Positions 22,131 to 31,596 are shown, counted from the stretch's first letter. The stretch is 64,000 nt of DNA from DASZBX01 sp035943635 (GCA_035943635.1 DASZBX010000124.1:49062-113061); one strand, 5' to 3'. A program made the numbers and translations. The notes: generated by a model not told the origin, from the letters alone.

Positions 22131-23669
22131 CTATTGCGGTTTTCGGCTGCGGCCGAGGATGCCGGTCAGCAGCACCATCCCTCCGGCCAGCGTCGCGGCG
22201 GCGCCTGCGGCGGCTTTGAGCGGTGCCGGCAGGGCCCGGTCGCCGAGTGGACCGCCGGTGTCCGTGATGGTACGGCCGTTCGCGGGCGGCCCGATGCGGA
22301 AGTCTTCCGGGTGCGGATCAGCGGTTCGCAGTTCGCGCAACTCGATCCGGGCGACCGGCGATCCCGCCCGCCCGGACTCCTCGCCTTGGAACGCGGTAAG
22401 GCGCAGCAGCACGCCGAATTCGTCGTCCAGCAGCAGTTCGAGGTGCGGGAAGACGAACGCCGGATGCGGCATATCCCTGCGCAGCTGTCGGGCGGTCAGG
22501 CGCAGCGCCCGGCGTCCGGCGAGTCCGGTCCAGCCGTGGGCGGTCAGTTCGGCGTGCGCGAGCAGCCATGAAGGGTCGATCATGCGGGTTAGGCTGAGAT
22601 CGGGTGGTGCGGCGGCGGCCGTCACCAGCCGATCTGGGAACAGCCGGTACTGCGTGGTACCGTCGCACGCCACGATCCTCGGGTTCTTCGGGGATCCCCC
22701 GCGCAGTGTCTCGACGCGGTAGTGCACCAGGTCGGTGACAACGGCCCGATGAGCCAGGTGCACCTTTCCAGGTGCCGCCTCGCCGATCGCGGTCCACATC
22801 GGTCCGGGGCCCAGGACGCCTGTGAGCGGCCCGACGTCGAGTTCCGGGAACCGGTCCGCCAGGGCCTTGCCGTCCTGCCAGCACTCCAGCCGGACAGTGA
22901 ACGGGGCGCGGCCGCGCGGGCCGTCGTAAAGCCGGGCCAGCAGTTCGTCCTCGGCGGGGACCGGGCGCCCCTGCAGATCCGCCGGGTCGGCATCGGGACC
23001 GAACCAGGGTTCGTCGTCGGGCTCGGGCGTGGGGAAGGTGCGCAGCGTCGTTTCCAGCCGGATCGCGCCGCCGAGCGCGGCGCCGATGCCGCGTGCTACC
23101 AGCCGGACCGCCGCCGGAACCTTGAAGCCGATCTCGCCCGCCGCGCCATCCCCACCACCCGGCTCCGCAGCGGTTCCCGGCAACTCGCTGATGTCGAGAA
23201 GCTCGGCGGTACGGCGCAGTTCGCCTTCGAAGTAGTCGTTCAACCGGAGCAGGATCCCCAGTTCGGGGTCGACCAGGGCCTCTCGGTGAGACAGCGCGCC
23301 GTCAAGGTCGGAGCGCACCAGTGAATCCCGGCCCGCCGGGCGGCTCGACACCGTGACACGCACTCCGGTCGCGTCCTCGCCTGTGATGGTCAGTTCCCAA
23401 CCGCTGAGCAGCCACGCCGGACGCAACAGCTCCCAGGCGGTGTATTCGCCGCCGCCGTCGGGGAATTCCCTACGGCTGTCCTGCCAATCCGGCGGTTCGG
23501 ACCGGTCCATGAACCTGAGGAACGATCCGGACTGCTCGGCTGTCCGCCGCATCAGCCGGTTCCGCCGGTTCTCCACCTGCGCCACGTGCCGCAATACGAC
23601 CGCGCCCCCGTAACGGCGCTTGCTCCGGGCCGCCCGGTAAAGCAGTCCCACCAGTTCTGCCCGATCCAT
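22131..23669 (-). CDS. Large hypothetical protein with C-terminal membrane anchor
   Basis: 512 residues from ATG 23669, preceded by GAGGAC; the frame is open a little further but without a better start. I do not recognise the family. The protein appears to hold two related halves: each has a segment like LLRPAWLLSGWELTI / MIDPSWLLAHAELTAHGWTG followed by DPELGILLRLNDYFEGE / DDEFGVLLRLTAFQGEE, suggesting an internal duplication of a beta-rich domain (a LolA/RseB-like lipoprotein-carrier fold is one guess). The last 30 residues form a membrane helix (LKAAAGAAATLAGGMVLLTG) and a basic tail, so it may be tail-anchored. No catalytic motif is visible. Confidence 0.78.
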   Translation of the reverse strand: MDRAELVGLLYRAARSKRRYGGAVVLRHVAQVENRRNRLMRRTAEQSGSFLRFMDRSEPPDWQDSRREFPDGGGEYTAWELLRPAWLLSGWELTITGEDATGVRVTVSSRPAGRDSLVRSDLDGALSHREALVDPELGILLRLNDYFEGELRRTAELLDISELPGTAAEPGGGDGAAGEIGFKVPAAVRLVARGIGAALGGAIRLETTLRTFPTPEPDDEPWFGPDADPADLQGRPVPAEDELLARLYDGPRGRAPFTVRLECWQDGKALADRFPELDVGPLTGVLGPGPMWTAIGEAAPGKVHLAHRAVVTDLVHYRVETLRGGSPKNPRIVACDGTTQYRLFPDRLVTAAAAPPDLSLTRMIDPSWLLAHAELTAHGWTGLAGRRALRLTARQLRRDMPHPAFVFPHLELLLDDEFGVLLRLTAFQGEESGRAGSPVARIELRELRTADPHPEDFRIGPPANGRTITDTGGPLGDRALPAPLKAAAGAAATLAGGMVLLTGILGRSRKPQ

Positions 23670-24252
23670 GGCGACGTCCTCGTGTCGGCTTCCTGGCGGG
23701 TATCCGCCCCACAAGGAGACGCTACCCAGGCGGTCGCGCTATGACCAGGGGCATATGGGGATGTGATGCCCGAAGCGGACCTGGACCGCGGCAAGGCAGG
23801 TCCTCTCCCCGTTCGCCGCGCTCGCCGGCCTCGGCTCGGTAGTGCAGGGAACCACCGATGTTCTGCAGGCCGCATCCGCGCCCTCATCGGTCTTCGAACA
23901 GCACGCCGACAGAACATCTTCACCTTCGTCATCCGGCCGCTGCTTACCACTCCGCGGCACGTCCAGCAACTGCTCGGCGCACTGTCGACGACCATGCGGA
24001 TGGTCGGGTCTGGGACCGCACCCAGGCCGGCAATAAAAAGACCGTGCTAGCCGCCCCTGCGGCGTCGGGATCGTCTTCGGTGCGGGCCGTCGCCGCAGAG
24101 CATCGCCGATACGGAGAATCTCCGCTCAGGCGAACCCACGTGATCGAGACACCTATGGTTGACAGCCCTCTCATGGTGTATCAGTGTTGTGTAGGTGTTC
24201 GTGCAGATCGGCCGCCAACGCGGTCTCGACATGGCCGGTAGGAGCTGGATTG
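23670..24252. other. Intergenic region without a supported gene
   Basis: About 580 bases separate two divergent genes. Short frames are present on both strands but have no ribosome sites, no recognisable domains and atypical codon use. The region 23940-24060 is slightly AT-richer. The two divergent promoters should lie at its ends. Confidence 0.35.
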
Positions 24253-25314
24253 ATGGCGGACACGCAGGGCGGGGCGGAAGAGTCGCCCTCCCCGCCCGCG
24301 CAGGGAGAGGTAGGCCGGTCCGTCGTGCCTGCTGAGAACGGCGGCCCGGAGCCGGCTTCCGCGCCTCCCGCGCCGGGCGAGCGCCCGGAGCCGGCCCCGG
24401 ACAGGCAGGCAGCGCTGCCGACGACGGTGATCAGAGGGTTCACCGCCGTGGGCGCCGTGGTCGGGGTCCTGGCCGGTATCTCGGTGTTCACGGCTCCGTT
24501 CGCCAAAACGGGATCCGCGCTCGTCTGGACGACCGTGGCCGTCCTGGCCGCGGCAACGCTGCTGGCGGCCGGGTTCGTGGGCTTGTCCACGCGCCGCGGA
24601 AAGAGGATCACAGCGCCGATCGGTGCGCTGGCCGCATTGGTGGTCCTGGCCTTGGCAGCCGGTGCGGGCGTTGGATACGCAGCGTGGCACCGTACCGTGG
24701 TTCCTGTGACACCCGCCTCCACGGCGCCCATGCCCACGGCGCCCATGCCCACGGCGCCGACAACTGCGGCGCCGACAACTGCGCCCACGATTCCCGTGGG
24801 CCTGGTCCCCACCGGGCCTGTGGTCTATGACCAGAGTGTGGGGGAGGGCTGCCCGCATCCGGGCAGCGGTGCCTCGATTACCATGGACGACCCCCGCGCA
24901 CCCCTTCACCCGTGGACACAGGAGAGGGCTGCCACCTGGGCAGTCGAGTCCTGCGACAACGCACTGCTTTACTCGGACCTGTCGGGCGACGCCGCCGCCT
25001 GGATCAACGACTTCGGGTGGACATTCACGAACGTGCCCACGGACGCGCGCTGCTGGTTCTCCGTCTACATCGCCGACTCCTCCTACTCCCGTTACATCCA
25101 GGCCCAGTACTACACGACCGACACAGTGGGCACGTACGGCCAGGATCCGTCCTTCACCATCGACCAGGGCACCACACACGGGGCATGGGTCCAGGAATAC
25201 TCCACTGCCGTGCATAGCTCCACCGGCACAGCCCAGCTGCTGCTCACCGACGCCGGATCAGGCGCCCCCGGCCAGGCGGTCACCGCATCGGTCGTGCGCC
25301 TGGAATGTGTCTGA
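24253..25314 (+). CDS. Membrane protein with proline-rich N-terminus and extracellular domain
   Basis: 353 residues from ATG 24253 with AGGAG nine bases upstream. Residues 1-55 are Pro/Glu-rich and predicted inside the cell. Three hydrophobic helices follow (FTAVGAVVGVLAGISVF; VWTTVAVLAAATLLAAGFVG; IGALAALVVLALAAGAGVGY). Then there is a repeat TAPMPTAPMPTAPTTAAPTT, which probably spans the wall, and a C-terminal domain of about 170 residues with four Cys (GEGCPHPG, VESCDNALLYSD, DARCWFSVYI, VRLECV). Family unknown; it resembles actinobacterial surface proteins with a small disulphide-bonded ectodomain. Confidence 0.8.
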   Translation: MADTQGGAEESPSPPAQGEVGRSVVPAENGGPEPASAPPAPGERPEPAPDRQAALPTTVIRGFTAVGAVVGVLAGISVFTAPFAKTGSALVWTTVAVLAAATLLAAGFVGLSTRRGKRITAPIGALAALVVLALAAGAGVGYAAWHRTVVPVTPASTAPMPTAPMPTAPTTAAPTTAPTIPVGLVPTGPVVYDQSVGEGCPHPGSGASITMDDPRAPLHPWTQERAATWAVESCDNALLYSDLSGDAAAWINDFGWTFTNVPTDARCWFSVYIADSSYSRYIQAQYYTTDTVGTYGQDPSFTIDQGTTHGAWVQEYSTAVHSSTGTAQLLLTDAGSGAPGQAVTASVVRLECV

Positions 25315-25332
25315 AACCGGGCGCGGGGTGAG

Positions 25333-25830
25333 GAGCAGAGGTCGGCGATCCGGGCCAGTTCGGCCTCGATTCGGGCGACCGCCTCGGAGCGCTTGGCGGC
25401 GTAGCGGATCGCCTGGTCGAGGTTGTGGCAGAGTACGAACCGGGTGTCGGTGCCTTCGATGCGGACTTCCTTGACGCGCAGGTTGTCCTGGACCTGCTGG
25501 TAGCGGCCTTGGCGGGACAGGACCTGCTCGACCAGGGCGTTGCCGTTGCGCATCGGCATACCGGCGATGTAGTGGCCGCCGGCGCGGCGTAGGTAGGCCA
25601 GGTTGTCCGCCGAGGAGAAGCCGCGGTCCACGACGGTCACCACCCGGCCCAGCTTCCAGTCCCGCATGGCGTCTTTTACCTCGGTCAGCACGGTCTGGTC
25701 GTTGGTGTTCCCGGGCCCGACGAAGCAGCGCACCGGGATGCCCTCCCTGGTCACGGCCAGTCCGATGACGATCTGCGGCAGGTCGTCGCGGCTGTCTTTG
25801 GAGTGTCCGTAGCGACGCAGCCGTGCCGGA
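25333..25830 (-). pseudogene. Truncated IS1634/IS4-family transposase
   Basis: The minus strand encodes the central DDE part of a transposase: YGHSKDSRDDLPQIVIGLAV, PVRCFVGPGNTNDQTVLTEV, VVTVVDRGFSSADNLAYLRR and DTRFVLCHNLDQAIRYAAKR, with the second Asp of the triad in VDRGFSS. The frame runs on into vector-like noise towards 25110, so the C-terminal Glu region is missing, and the N-terminal third is replaced upstream of about 25830 by unrelated sequence. The next 280 bases up to the operator at 26115 contain no gene that I recognise. Confidence 0.75.
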
Positions 25831-26114
25831 GCATCAGGGCCGCTGTCATCGCCGGGAAGGTCCAGTTCTCCGGCGGCCACGCGACGGTCGCCGCGAGCGC
25901 GGCTCCGCTGATAAGCAGCGCCCGCGGGTCTCAAGGTCGCCGGCGGTCCGGGCCCAGTGCGCGACGTCGGCCTCGTGCAGCGCCGCCGCGTTGGCGCCGC
26001 CTCCTGCGGCGACGGCGTGCGCGCTGAACAGAGCCCGTCGGCCGAGCAGGTCCCGCTCGCTGAGCGTGATGGCTGGGGGCCGGGTCCGCGCTGGCGCGAG
26101 CGCGACCGTTAATA

Positions 26115-26130
26115 TCTACAATCATGTAGA
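26115..26130. promoter_or_regulatory. BlaI-type operator upstream of dedA-blaI-M56
   Basis: TCTACA-ATCA-TGTAGA is a perfect dyad with the same arms as the sites at 3909, 3928 and 5110. TACAAT within it can act as a -10 box. It lies 97 bases before the GTG of the second DedA gene, whose transcript would include the blaI-type and M56 genes, so the repressor would control its own synthesis. A possible degenerate half-site (CTACA, 26887-26891) occurs 20 bases before the blaI-type start. Confidence 0.75.
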
Positions 26131-26226
26131 ATTACCTGCGGTTCGGGGACCGGCCCCTTCCCCTCCACGTTTTCCCCGAGCCGTTCTCATGATCCGAGCA
26201 CACGCCTGCGAGAAAGGCCGACCGAC

Positions 26227-26874
26227 GTGCAGAACTTCATCGCGAACTACGGCTACATGGCGATATTCCTGCTGATGCTGGCCGAATCAGCCTGCATCCC
26301 GATCCCGTCCGAGTTGATCATGCTGTTCGGCGGGGCGCTGGCCGCAGGGGCCGTCGCCGGAACCCACCTGAACCTCGAAGCCGTGATCGCCGCCGGAGTC
26401 TGCGGTAACCTCGCCGGCAGCTACCTCGCCTACGCGGTAGGCCGCTATGGCGGGCAGCCCGCGCTGTACAAGTGGGGGCGCCGTCTCTATCTGCGTGAGC
26501 ACGACCTGGACAAGGCGACCGTCTGGTTCACCAAGTACGGCCCGGCCGCGGTCGGCTTCGGCCGCTGCCTGCCGGTGATCCGCACCTTCATCTCCCTGCC
26601 CGCCGGAATCGCCGGCATGAATGCCGCCCGTTTCGGCCTCTACACCGTGATCGGGTGCATCCCGTGGACCGCGGCGCTCGCCTGGGCCGGATACGCGGTC
26701 GGCACCAACTGGGACAAGGTCGCCAACGACTTCCACGGCCCGACCTACATCATCGCCGGGATCGTCGCCATCGCCGCGGTCATCGCCGTCGCGGTGTTGG
26801 TGCGCAACCGCCGCGCCGCCGCCCGCGAGGCGGGAAACGCCGCCGTGGAGCACATCGGTGCCGACCGCCGGTAA
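26227..26874 (+). CDS. DedA/SNARE-associated family membrane protein (second copy)
   Basis: 215 residues from GTG 26227 (GAAAGG upstream). Hallmarks of the family: MLAESACIPIPSELIMLFGG near the N-terminus, GNLAGSYLAYAVGRYGG, and the basic signature FGRCLPVIRTFISLPAGIAG, followed by two C-terminal helices. Members of this family help move undecaprenyl phosphate or other phospholipids across the cytoplasmic membrane. It is the first gene of a unit with a BlaI-type repressor 38 bases downstream and an M56 peptidase, under a BlaI-type operator, which ties it to wall-stress control. Compared with the copy at 3987 it has the ESACIPIPSE form typical of another DedA subgroup. Confidence 0.92.
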   Translation: MQNFIANYGYMAIFLLMLAESACIPIPSELIMLFGGALAAGAVAGTHLNLEAVIAAGVCGNLAGSYLAYAVGRYGGQPALYKWGRRLYLREHDLDKATVWFTKYGPAAVGFGRCLPVIRTFISLPAGIAGMNAARFGLYTVIGCIPWTAALAWAGYAVGTNWDKVANDFHGPTYIIAGIVAIAAVIAVAVLVRNRRAAAREAGNAAVEHIGADRR

Positions 26875-26912
26875 TCCGATTCGGGACCTACACTCGTCAG
26901 GTTGGGTGCGCC

Positions 26913-27344
26913 ATGCCTCCATTTCACGGAACCCGTCGCGGCAACACGGAGCGCCGGGCCGCAGGAGCCCTCGAACTGGCCGTACTCAACGTGTTGTGGG
27001 AGGCAGGTCGGGCCTTGAGCCCCGCGGAAGTACGCGAACGCCTCGTCACCGGGAGTGGGAAGGAGCAGGGTGAGCTGGCCTACTCCACCGTCGTCACCAT
27101 CCTGACCCGCCTGTTCGAGAAGGACGCTCTTTTTCGAGAACGCGACGGACGCGCCTTCCGCTACCTGCCGGTGGCCGATGAGGCGGGCCTTGCGGCCCGG
27201 CGCCTGACCGCGATGCTCGACGAGGCGGCCGACCGCAACGCCGTCTTGTCGGGATTCATCGAGAACCTCAACGACGACGATGAACACCTGCTGCGCGCCT
27301 TGCTCGAGGACCGCGTGAAGCCGGCCGTCAACGACACCGAATAG
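26913..27344 (+). CDS. BlaI/MecI/CopY-family transcriptional repressor
   Basis: 143 residues from ATG 26913. The winged helix is clear: ALELAVLNVLWEAGRALSPA, EVRERLV, ELAYSTVVTILTRLFEKDAL and RERDGRAFRYLPV, as in BlaI. The C-terminal helices (AARRLTAMLDEAAD ... DEHLLRALLEDR) serve dimerisation. BlaI repressors bind TACA/TGTA dyads and are inactivated through proteolysis started by a BlaR1-like M56 protease; the gene directly downstream encodes one. Four matching dyads in this window are the obvious targets. No strong ribosome site is visible before this ATG; translation may depend on the upstream gene. Confidence 0.92.
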   Translation: MPPFHGTRRGNTERRAAGALELAVLNVLWEAGRALSPAEVRERLVTGSGKEQGELAYSTVVTILTRLFEKDALFRERDGRAFRYLPVADEAGLAARRLTAMLDEAADRNAVLSGFIENLNDDDEHLLRALLEDRVKPAVNDTE

Positions 27345-27353
27345 AGGCCTGGA

Positions 27354-28313
27354 GTGCGCGTCTTCGTCTACGTCACTCTGATCTTCCCGCTCGCCTCAGC
27401 GCCGCTTGCGAGACTCGCCCTTGCCCGCTTGCACCCGCGCTACGCCACCTGGCTGCTCAGCCTTGCTGCGGTCGTGCTCGCGGGAACCAGTCGTGGTGCC
27501 CTCGGCCTGCTGGCCATATCAGCCCTCGTGCGTATTCCCGCCATCGGCCACCTCGCCCATCTTTCCCATCGGGCGATCATCACCGGCGGCGATACGACCT
27601 CGAACGCGGTCGCGCTCGCCGCCGGAATCCTTTTCGGCGCCGCACTGCTGGTCACCTCGAGGTTTACCGTCGCCCGGGCGCGTGCGCTGGCCGCGGCATT
27701 CACTCACGCCCGGTCCCTGCCCGGCACGGCGAGCCTGGTCATCACCCGCGACAGTGCGGCTGACGCCTACACGGTCCCGGGGCATCCCGGGCGGATCGTG
27801 GTCTCCACCGGCATGCTCGAGGCCCTTGACGTGCCCGGCCGCCGTGCCCTGCTCGCCCACGAGCACGCCCATCTCCAGGGCCGCCACTACCTCTACACCA
27901 CCGCGGCCCGCCTTGCCGCGGCAGCGAACCCGCTGGTGCGCCCGCTGGCCGGAGCCGTCGACTACGCGGTCGAACGCTGGGCCGACGAGCACGCCGCCCA
28001 CACCATCGGCGACCGCAGACAAGTAGCCACCGCCATCGCCACCGCGGCGCTCGCTGCCAAGCACACCCGACCGCGCAGCAGCCCCGTCCTCGCTCTCGGC
28101 GTGGTGGTCAGCCTCACCAGCGGCCTGCGGCTTGATGGCGCAGGGCCCGTCCCGAGGCGCGTGGCCGCACTGTTGGCCCCCACCCCGCGCACCAGTCTTT
28201 CCGCCCTCGCCGCTGCCCTGGCCGTCATCGCTCTGGCGACGTTCTGCGCGTTGGAAGCGGCCAACGACCTCCAAGACTTGCTCTCCCTCGCCCACCTTTA
28301 TGCAGACCGCTGA
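27354..28313 (+). CDS. M56-family membrane metallopeptidase (BlaR1-like, without sensor domain)
   Basis: 319 residues from GTG 27354, nine bases after the blaI-type stop with GAGG upstream. Four or more membrane helices surround a zinc site HEHAH (His169-His173), with a downstream Glu in ERWADEHAA as the probable third ligand. It lacks the penicillin-binding domain of staphylococcal BlaR1, as do most short actinobacterial M56 proteins, so it must sense something other than covalently bound beta-lactam, or work with a partner. The expected role is to trigger loss of the neighbouring repressor. A relic of the 3' end of a second such gene is found at 3676-3804. Confidence 0.92.
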   Translation: MRVFVYVTLIFPLASAPLARLALARLHPRYATWLLSLAAVVLAGTSRGALGLLAISALVRIPAIGHLAHLSHRAIITGGDTTSNAVALAAGILFGAALLVTSRFTVARARALAAAFTHARSLPGTASLVITRDSAADAYTVPGHPGRIVVSTGMLEALDVPGRRALLAHEHAHLQGRHYLYTTAARLAAAANPLVRPLAGAVDYAVERWADEHAAHTIGDRRQVATAIATAALAAKHTRPRSSPVLALGVVVSLTSGLRLDGAGPVPRRVAALLAPTPRTSLSALAAALAVIALATFCALEAANDLQDLLSLAHLYADR

Positions 28314-28365
28314 GCCTTGCCGCGCGAGGACTGCCCGCGTCGTATGGTCGACTGCTCGGATCCCG

Positions 28366-28446
28366 TCGACTCGACCTCGACACCGCCTGCATCCGACGAA
28401 GACCCATCCTCGGTGGCATCACGAGTGAATATCATATAGCTTATTA
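28366..28446 (+). pseudogene. 3' scrap of an rve-type transposase gene
   Basis: The plus strand encodes LDLDTACIRRRPILGGITSE then YHIAY and a stop, matching the extreme C-terminus of the truncated transposase at 44338 (IDLETARIRRRTILGGITSE, YEEAA). It lies 50 bases after the M56 gene. The two copies differ at many positions, so these are old, separate insertions. Confidence 0.6.
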
Positions 28447-28779
28447 GGCGATCCGCAGATCACCAGGTCAATCATGGAAATCGTATTTTCGAGCGGCAAA
28501 AGTCAGGCGGCTGTGGGGTGGGCTGTGGCGCCGTTCGTGCGGATGCGGTGGGTGGCGAGCTCCGTGACCACGCGGCTTCGCCGGAATCAGTCGACCATGA
28601 GCGGGAATTTAAGGAACCATGATTCGTAACCGTCACACCGGGCTGCGACAATGTCAGAGATCGATAACGACTTGGCGGGCGGGTCGTGGTGCACTGATCG
28701 GCGGCGTATACCCGGACACGAGACAGCCGGGTTCCCGCCCACGGACCTCGTGGGCCGGCGGTCGAGTCCATCGAAGGGC
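28447..28779. other. AT-richer intergenic region before the LAL regulator
   Basis: These 330 bases contain an AT-rich patch (28425-28500, with ATATCATATAGCTTATTAGG) and no supported gene. In-frame upstream starts for the LAL gene exist at ATG 28651, but that extension is not similar to LAL N-termini as far as I can judge. Confidence 0.35.
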
Positions 28780-31557
28780 ATGTTCATGGACAAGTCCAGG
28801 CCAGAATATCCGAAGCGTGGCGATGTGCTGCGCGGTGCGGTGGAGATTTTGCGCGACGCCCCTGGCCTGCTGCTGGTCGGCCCGACCGGGATTGGCAAGT
28901 CGCACCTGCTGGCTCTGCTGGAGCAGGAGGCTGTCGGCCAGGGCGTTCGTGTCCTGCGCTGCGCTCCGGTGGCAGCAGAACTGCCGCTGCCGTTCATGTG
29001 CCTGATCGATCTGCTGGAATCAGTATCGGACGACACCATCGCCTGCCTGCCCGCCAGGCAGCGCGACGCGCTGCGCGCGGCCCTGCTGCGCGGGGAGGGC
29101 CCAGAGCCGGCCGGCGGCGCACTGGTGCACGTCGCGGTCCTGACGCTGCTGCGCCTGCTCAGCGAGCAGTGCCCGCTGTGGCTTGTGGTGGACGACCTCC
29201 CGTGGATGGACGGTCCCACCGCGCAGATCCTGGGCGTGGTCTCGCGCCGGGTCGCCGGGCCGCGTCTGCGGATGGTGGCCACCGAACGGCTGGAGGCCGG
29301 GCGCGCGTCCGCCTACCGGGAGCTGTGCCCGCCCGGCACGGTCGAGCTGGCGGTCCCGACCATGGGACCGGGTGAACTCGCCGAGGCACTGGAACTGGCC
29401 GCGCACGGCCCGCTGCCCGCCTCGACCGCACGCTGGATCTCCGATGCGGCGCAAGGAAATCCGCTCTACGCACTGGAGATCGTGCGCTCGCTCCCGGAGT
29501 CCGGTTCGCTGCGAACCCCTCCGCTGGACGGTGCCGATCCGAGCCTCGCGGTGCCCGGCCCGTTGCGCGCGCTCCTCCTCGATCGGGTGCGTACGCTGCC
29601 CGAGGACGTGCGTGCCACCCTCGTGCTGGCCAGCGCCGCCGCTCGTCCCGACCTCACCTTGCTGGCCACCGCGGGCGGCGAGGCGGCTGCGGCACACGTG
29701 GAGGTCGCCGAGCGGGCCGGAGTGGTGTGGATCGGAGCCGACGGGCACATCCGGTTCGACCACCCCTTGCTGCGGGCCGCGGTGTACTCCGGGGCCGACG
29801 GCCGGGCGCGGCGTGCGGCGCATGCCCGGCTTGCCGCCGCCGCGGCCGAACCGGTCGACCGGGCCCGGCACCTCGCACTGGCCAATCCGGCCCGGGACGA
29901 GGACGTGGCGCAGACCCTGACGGTGGCCGCGGACGCCGCTCGGCGTCGCGGCGCCCCGGCCACCGCGGCCGAACTCGCGGCGCTGGCCGTGGCCCGCACC
30001 CCGGGAGAGGCGGGAGCGCAGCGCGCGGCGCGGCGGCTGGCCCACGCCGAGTACGCGTGGGACGCCGGGTATCACGAGCAGGCCCGCACCGCGGCCCGCA
30101 CCGTGCTGTCCGAGGAGCACGACCGGGAGATCAGGGTGAGCGCCCGGATCGTGCTGCTCAAGTGCGCAGGCCAGGCCCTCGAGGGCGAGGACCGGCTGAT
30201 CGAGGAGGGATTGGCCGAGGCCCGCGGCGAACCGGGTCTGGAGTCACAGCTGCGCACCTGGGCCTCGACCCGGCATCTGCTGGCCGGCCGGCTCGGGCAG
30301 GCCGCCGCCGAGGCGCGCCGGGCGGCCGACCTCGCTGACCTGGCCGACGACCCGCTCGCGGGCATCGAGGCGCTGACCGAACTGGCGTACATGCAGCGTC
30401 TCGGCGGCGACCGGGGCGCCGAGGCGACGCTCGCCCGGGCGCTGGACCTCGCCGGCGACCGCGGCATCGACGATGTGCGCCTGTGGGAGCCGCTGCTGAC
30501 CCAGGCGTTGTTCCACCTGCACGCGAACCGGCTCGCCGAGGCCGAGCACGCGGTCACCGCGGCCCGGGCGCGCTTCGGCGACCAGATCAACGTCGAGGAC
30601 GCGCTGCGAGTGCAGGTCGCCCTGACCGACGTGCGCAGCAGATCCGGCGACTGCGCGGGGGCGCTGCGGGCGGCCCGGCGGGCCGCGGAGCTCTACGAGG
30701 ACGTCGACGGTTCGCAGGGGCCTGTCGCGTATGCGCTCGCGGCGGCGGAGTCCTTCGGCGGTTCCCTGGAGAGCGCGCGCGACTACGCCGAAAGGGGTGC
30801 GCACAGTGCGCGGTGCGACTGCGACCGCTTCTGGTACTTGTGGAACCTGACCGTGCTCGGGCGCGTGCATCTGTTCTCGGACGAACCGGCGGCCGCGGCG
30901 CAGGTGCTGCGTGAGGTGTACGGGATCGAACGGGAGATGGGCATCGTCGATCCCGGAGTGGGGCGCTGGCATCCGGACCTGGCCGAAGCTCTGGTCGCCG
31001 AGGGCTCGCTCGACGAGGCTGCGCGCTTCCTCGAGGAGGTGGGCGCCGCGGCGACGCGGTTGGACCGCACCGCCGTGCTCGCCTGCCTGGACCGTCCGGC
31101 CGCTCTGCTCGGCCTGGCCGAGGGGCGGATCGGTGCGGCGGCGAGCCTGCTGGAATCCTCGGTGGACCGGTTGCGCACGGCGGGACTGCCGCTCGAACTG
31201 GCCCGCTCGCTCTGTGCCCTCGCGCAGGTCGAACAGCGGCGGCGCAGGCCGGCCCAGGCGCGTCTCGCGGCGACCGAGGCGTTCAGGTTGTGCCGCGCCG
31301 CCGGGGCGGTCGCGCTGCTCGGCTGGGTCGAGCGCGCGGCCCCGCCGCCCGCCGGCCCCGAACCCGGTGCGCCGAAGTCCATCATGACCGTGACGGAGCT
31401 GCGGGTGGCCAATCTGGCCGTCGGCGGCTCGACCAACCGCGAGATCGCCGCCACCTGCTACCTGAGCGTCAAGACGGTCGAGGCGACCCTTTCCAGGGTC
31501 TACCGCAAACTCGGCGTCAGGTCCCGCACCGAGCTGGCCAGGACCCTCTCGGCCTGA
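28780..31557 (+). CDS. LAL-type (large ATP-binding LuxR) transcriptional regulator
   Basis: 925 residues from ATG 28780, preceded by GAAGGG; ATG 28786 or 28651 are alternatives. An N-terminal ATPase domain has the P-loop VGPTGIGKSHLL and a Walker B-like LWLVVDDLPWMD. A long helical middle part built of TPR-like repeats follows, and the last 60 residues are a LuxR helix-turn-helix (MTVTELRVANLAVGGSTNRE, CYLSVKTVEATLSRVYRKLG). LAL proteins often act as pathway-specific activators in actinomycete secondary metabolism or sugar use. The VGRxxEL motif usually found before the P-loop is degenerate here. It is convergent with the HlyD-like gene, and its targets are unknown. Confidence 0.88.
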   Translation: MFMDKSRPEYPKRGDVLRGAVEILRDAPGLLLVGPTGIGKSHLLALLEQEAVGQGVRVLRCAPVAAELPLPFMCLIDLLESVSDDTIACLPARQRDALRAALLRGEGPEPAGGALVHVAVLTLLRLLSEQCPLWLVVDDLPWMDGPTAQILGVVSRRVAGPRLRMVATERLEAGRASAYRELCPPGTVELAVPTMGPGELAEALELAAHGPLPASTARWISDAAQGNPLYALEIVRSLPESGSLRTPPLDGADPSLAVPGPLRALLLDRVRTLPEDVRATLVLASAAARPDLTLLATAGGEAAAAHVEVAERAGVVWIGADGHIRFDHPLLRAAVYSGADGRARRAAHARLAAAAAEPVDRARHLALANPARDEDVAQTLTVAADAARRRGAPATAAELAALAVARTPGEAGAQRAARRLAHAEYAWDAGYHEQARTAARTVLSEEHDREIRVSARIVLLKCAGQALEGEDRLIEEGLAEARGEPGLESQLRTWASTRHLLAGRLGQAAAEARRAADLADLADDPLAGIEALTELAYMQRLGGDRGAEATLARALDLAGDRGIDDVRLWEPLLTQALFHLHANRLAEAEHAVTAARARFGDQINVEDALRVQVALTDVRSRSGDCAGALRAARRAAELYEDVDGSQGPVAYALAAAESFGGSLESARDYAERGAHSARCDCDRFWYLWNLTVLGRVHLFSDEPAAAAQVLREVYGIEREMGIVDPGVGRWHPDLAEALVAEGSLDEAARFLEEVGAAATRLDRTAVLACLDRPAALLGLAEGRIGAAASLLESSVDRLRTAGLPLELARSLCALAQVEQRRRRPAQARLAATEAFRLCRAAGAVALLGWVERAAPPPAGPEPGAPKSIMTVTELRVANLAVGGSTNREIAATCYLSVKTVEATLSRVYRKLGVRSRTELARTLSA

Positions 31558-31596
31558 CCGGCGCGCGCCGGCCGGCGCCGGCCGGTTTCGCGCTCC

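Noticed and set aside
24715..24790. Short direct repeats (ACGGCGCCCATGCCC) as a possible regulatory repeat
   Set aside because: They encode the TAPMP repeat of a wall-spanning linker in a membrane protein and are explained by the protein.
25860..26090. Minus-strand sequence ALFSAHAVAAGGGANAAALH upstream of the IS1634 fragment
   Set aside because: It may be a coding remnant, but no family or boundaries could be assigned.
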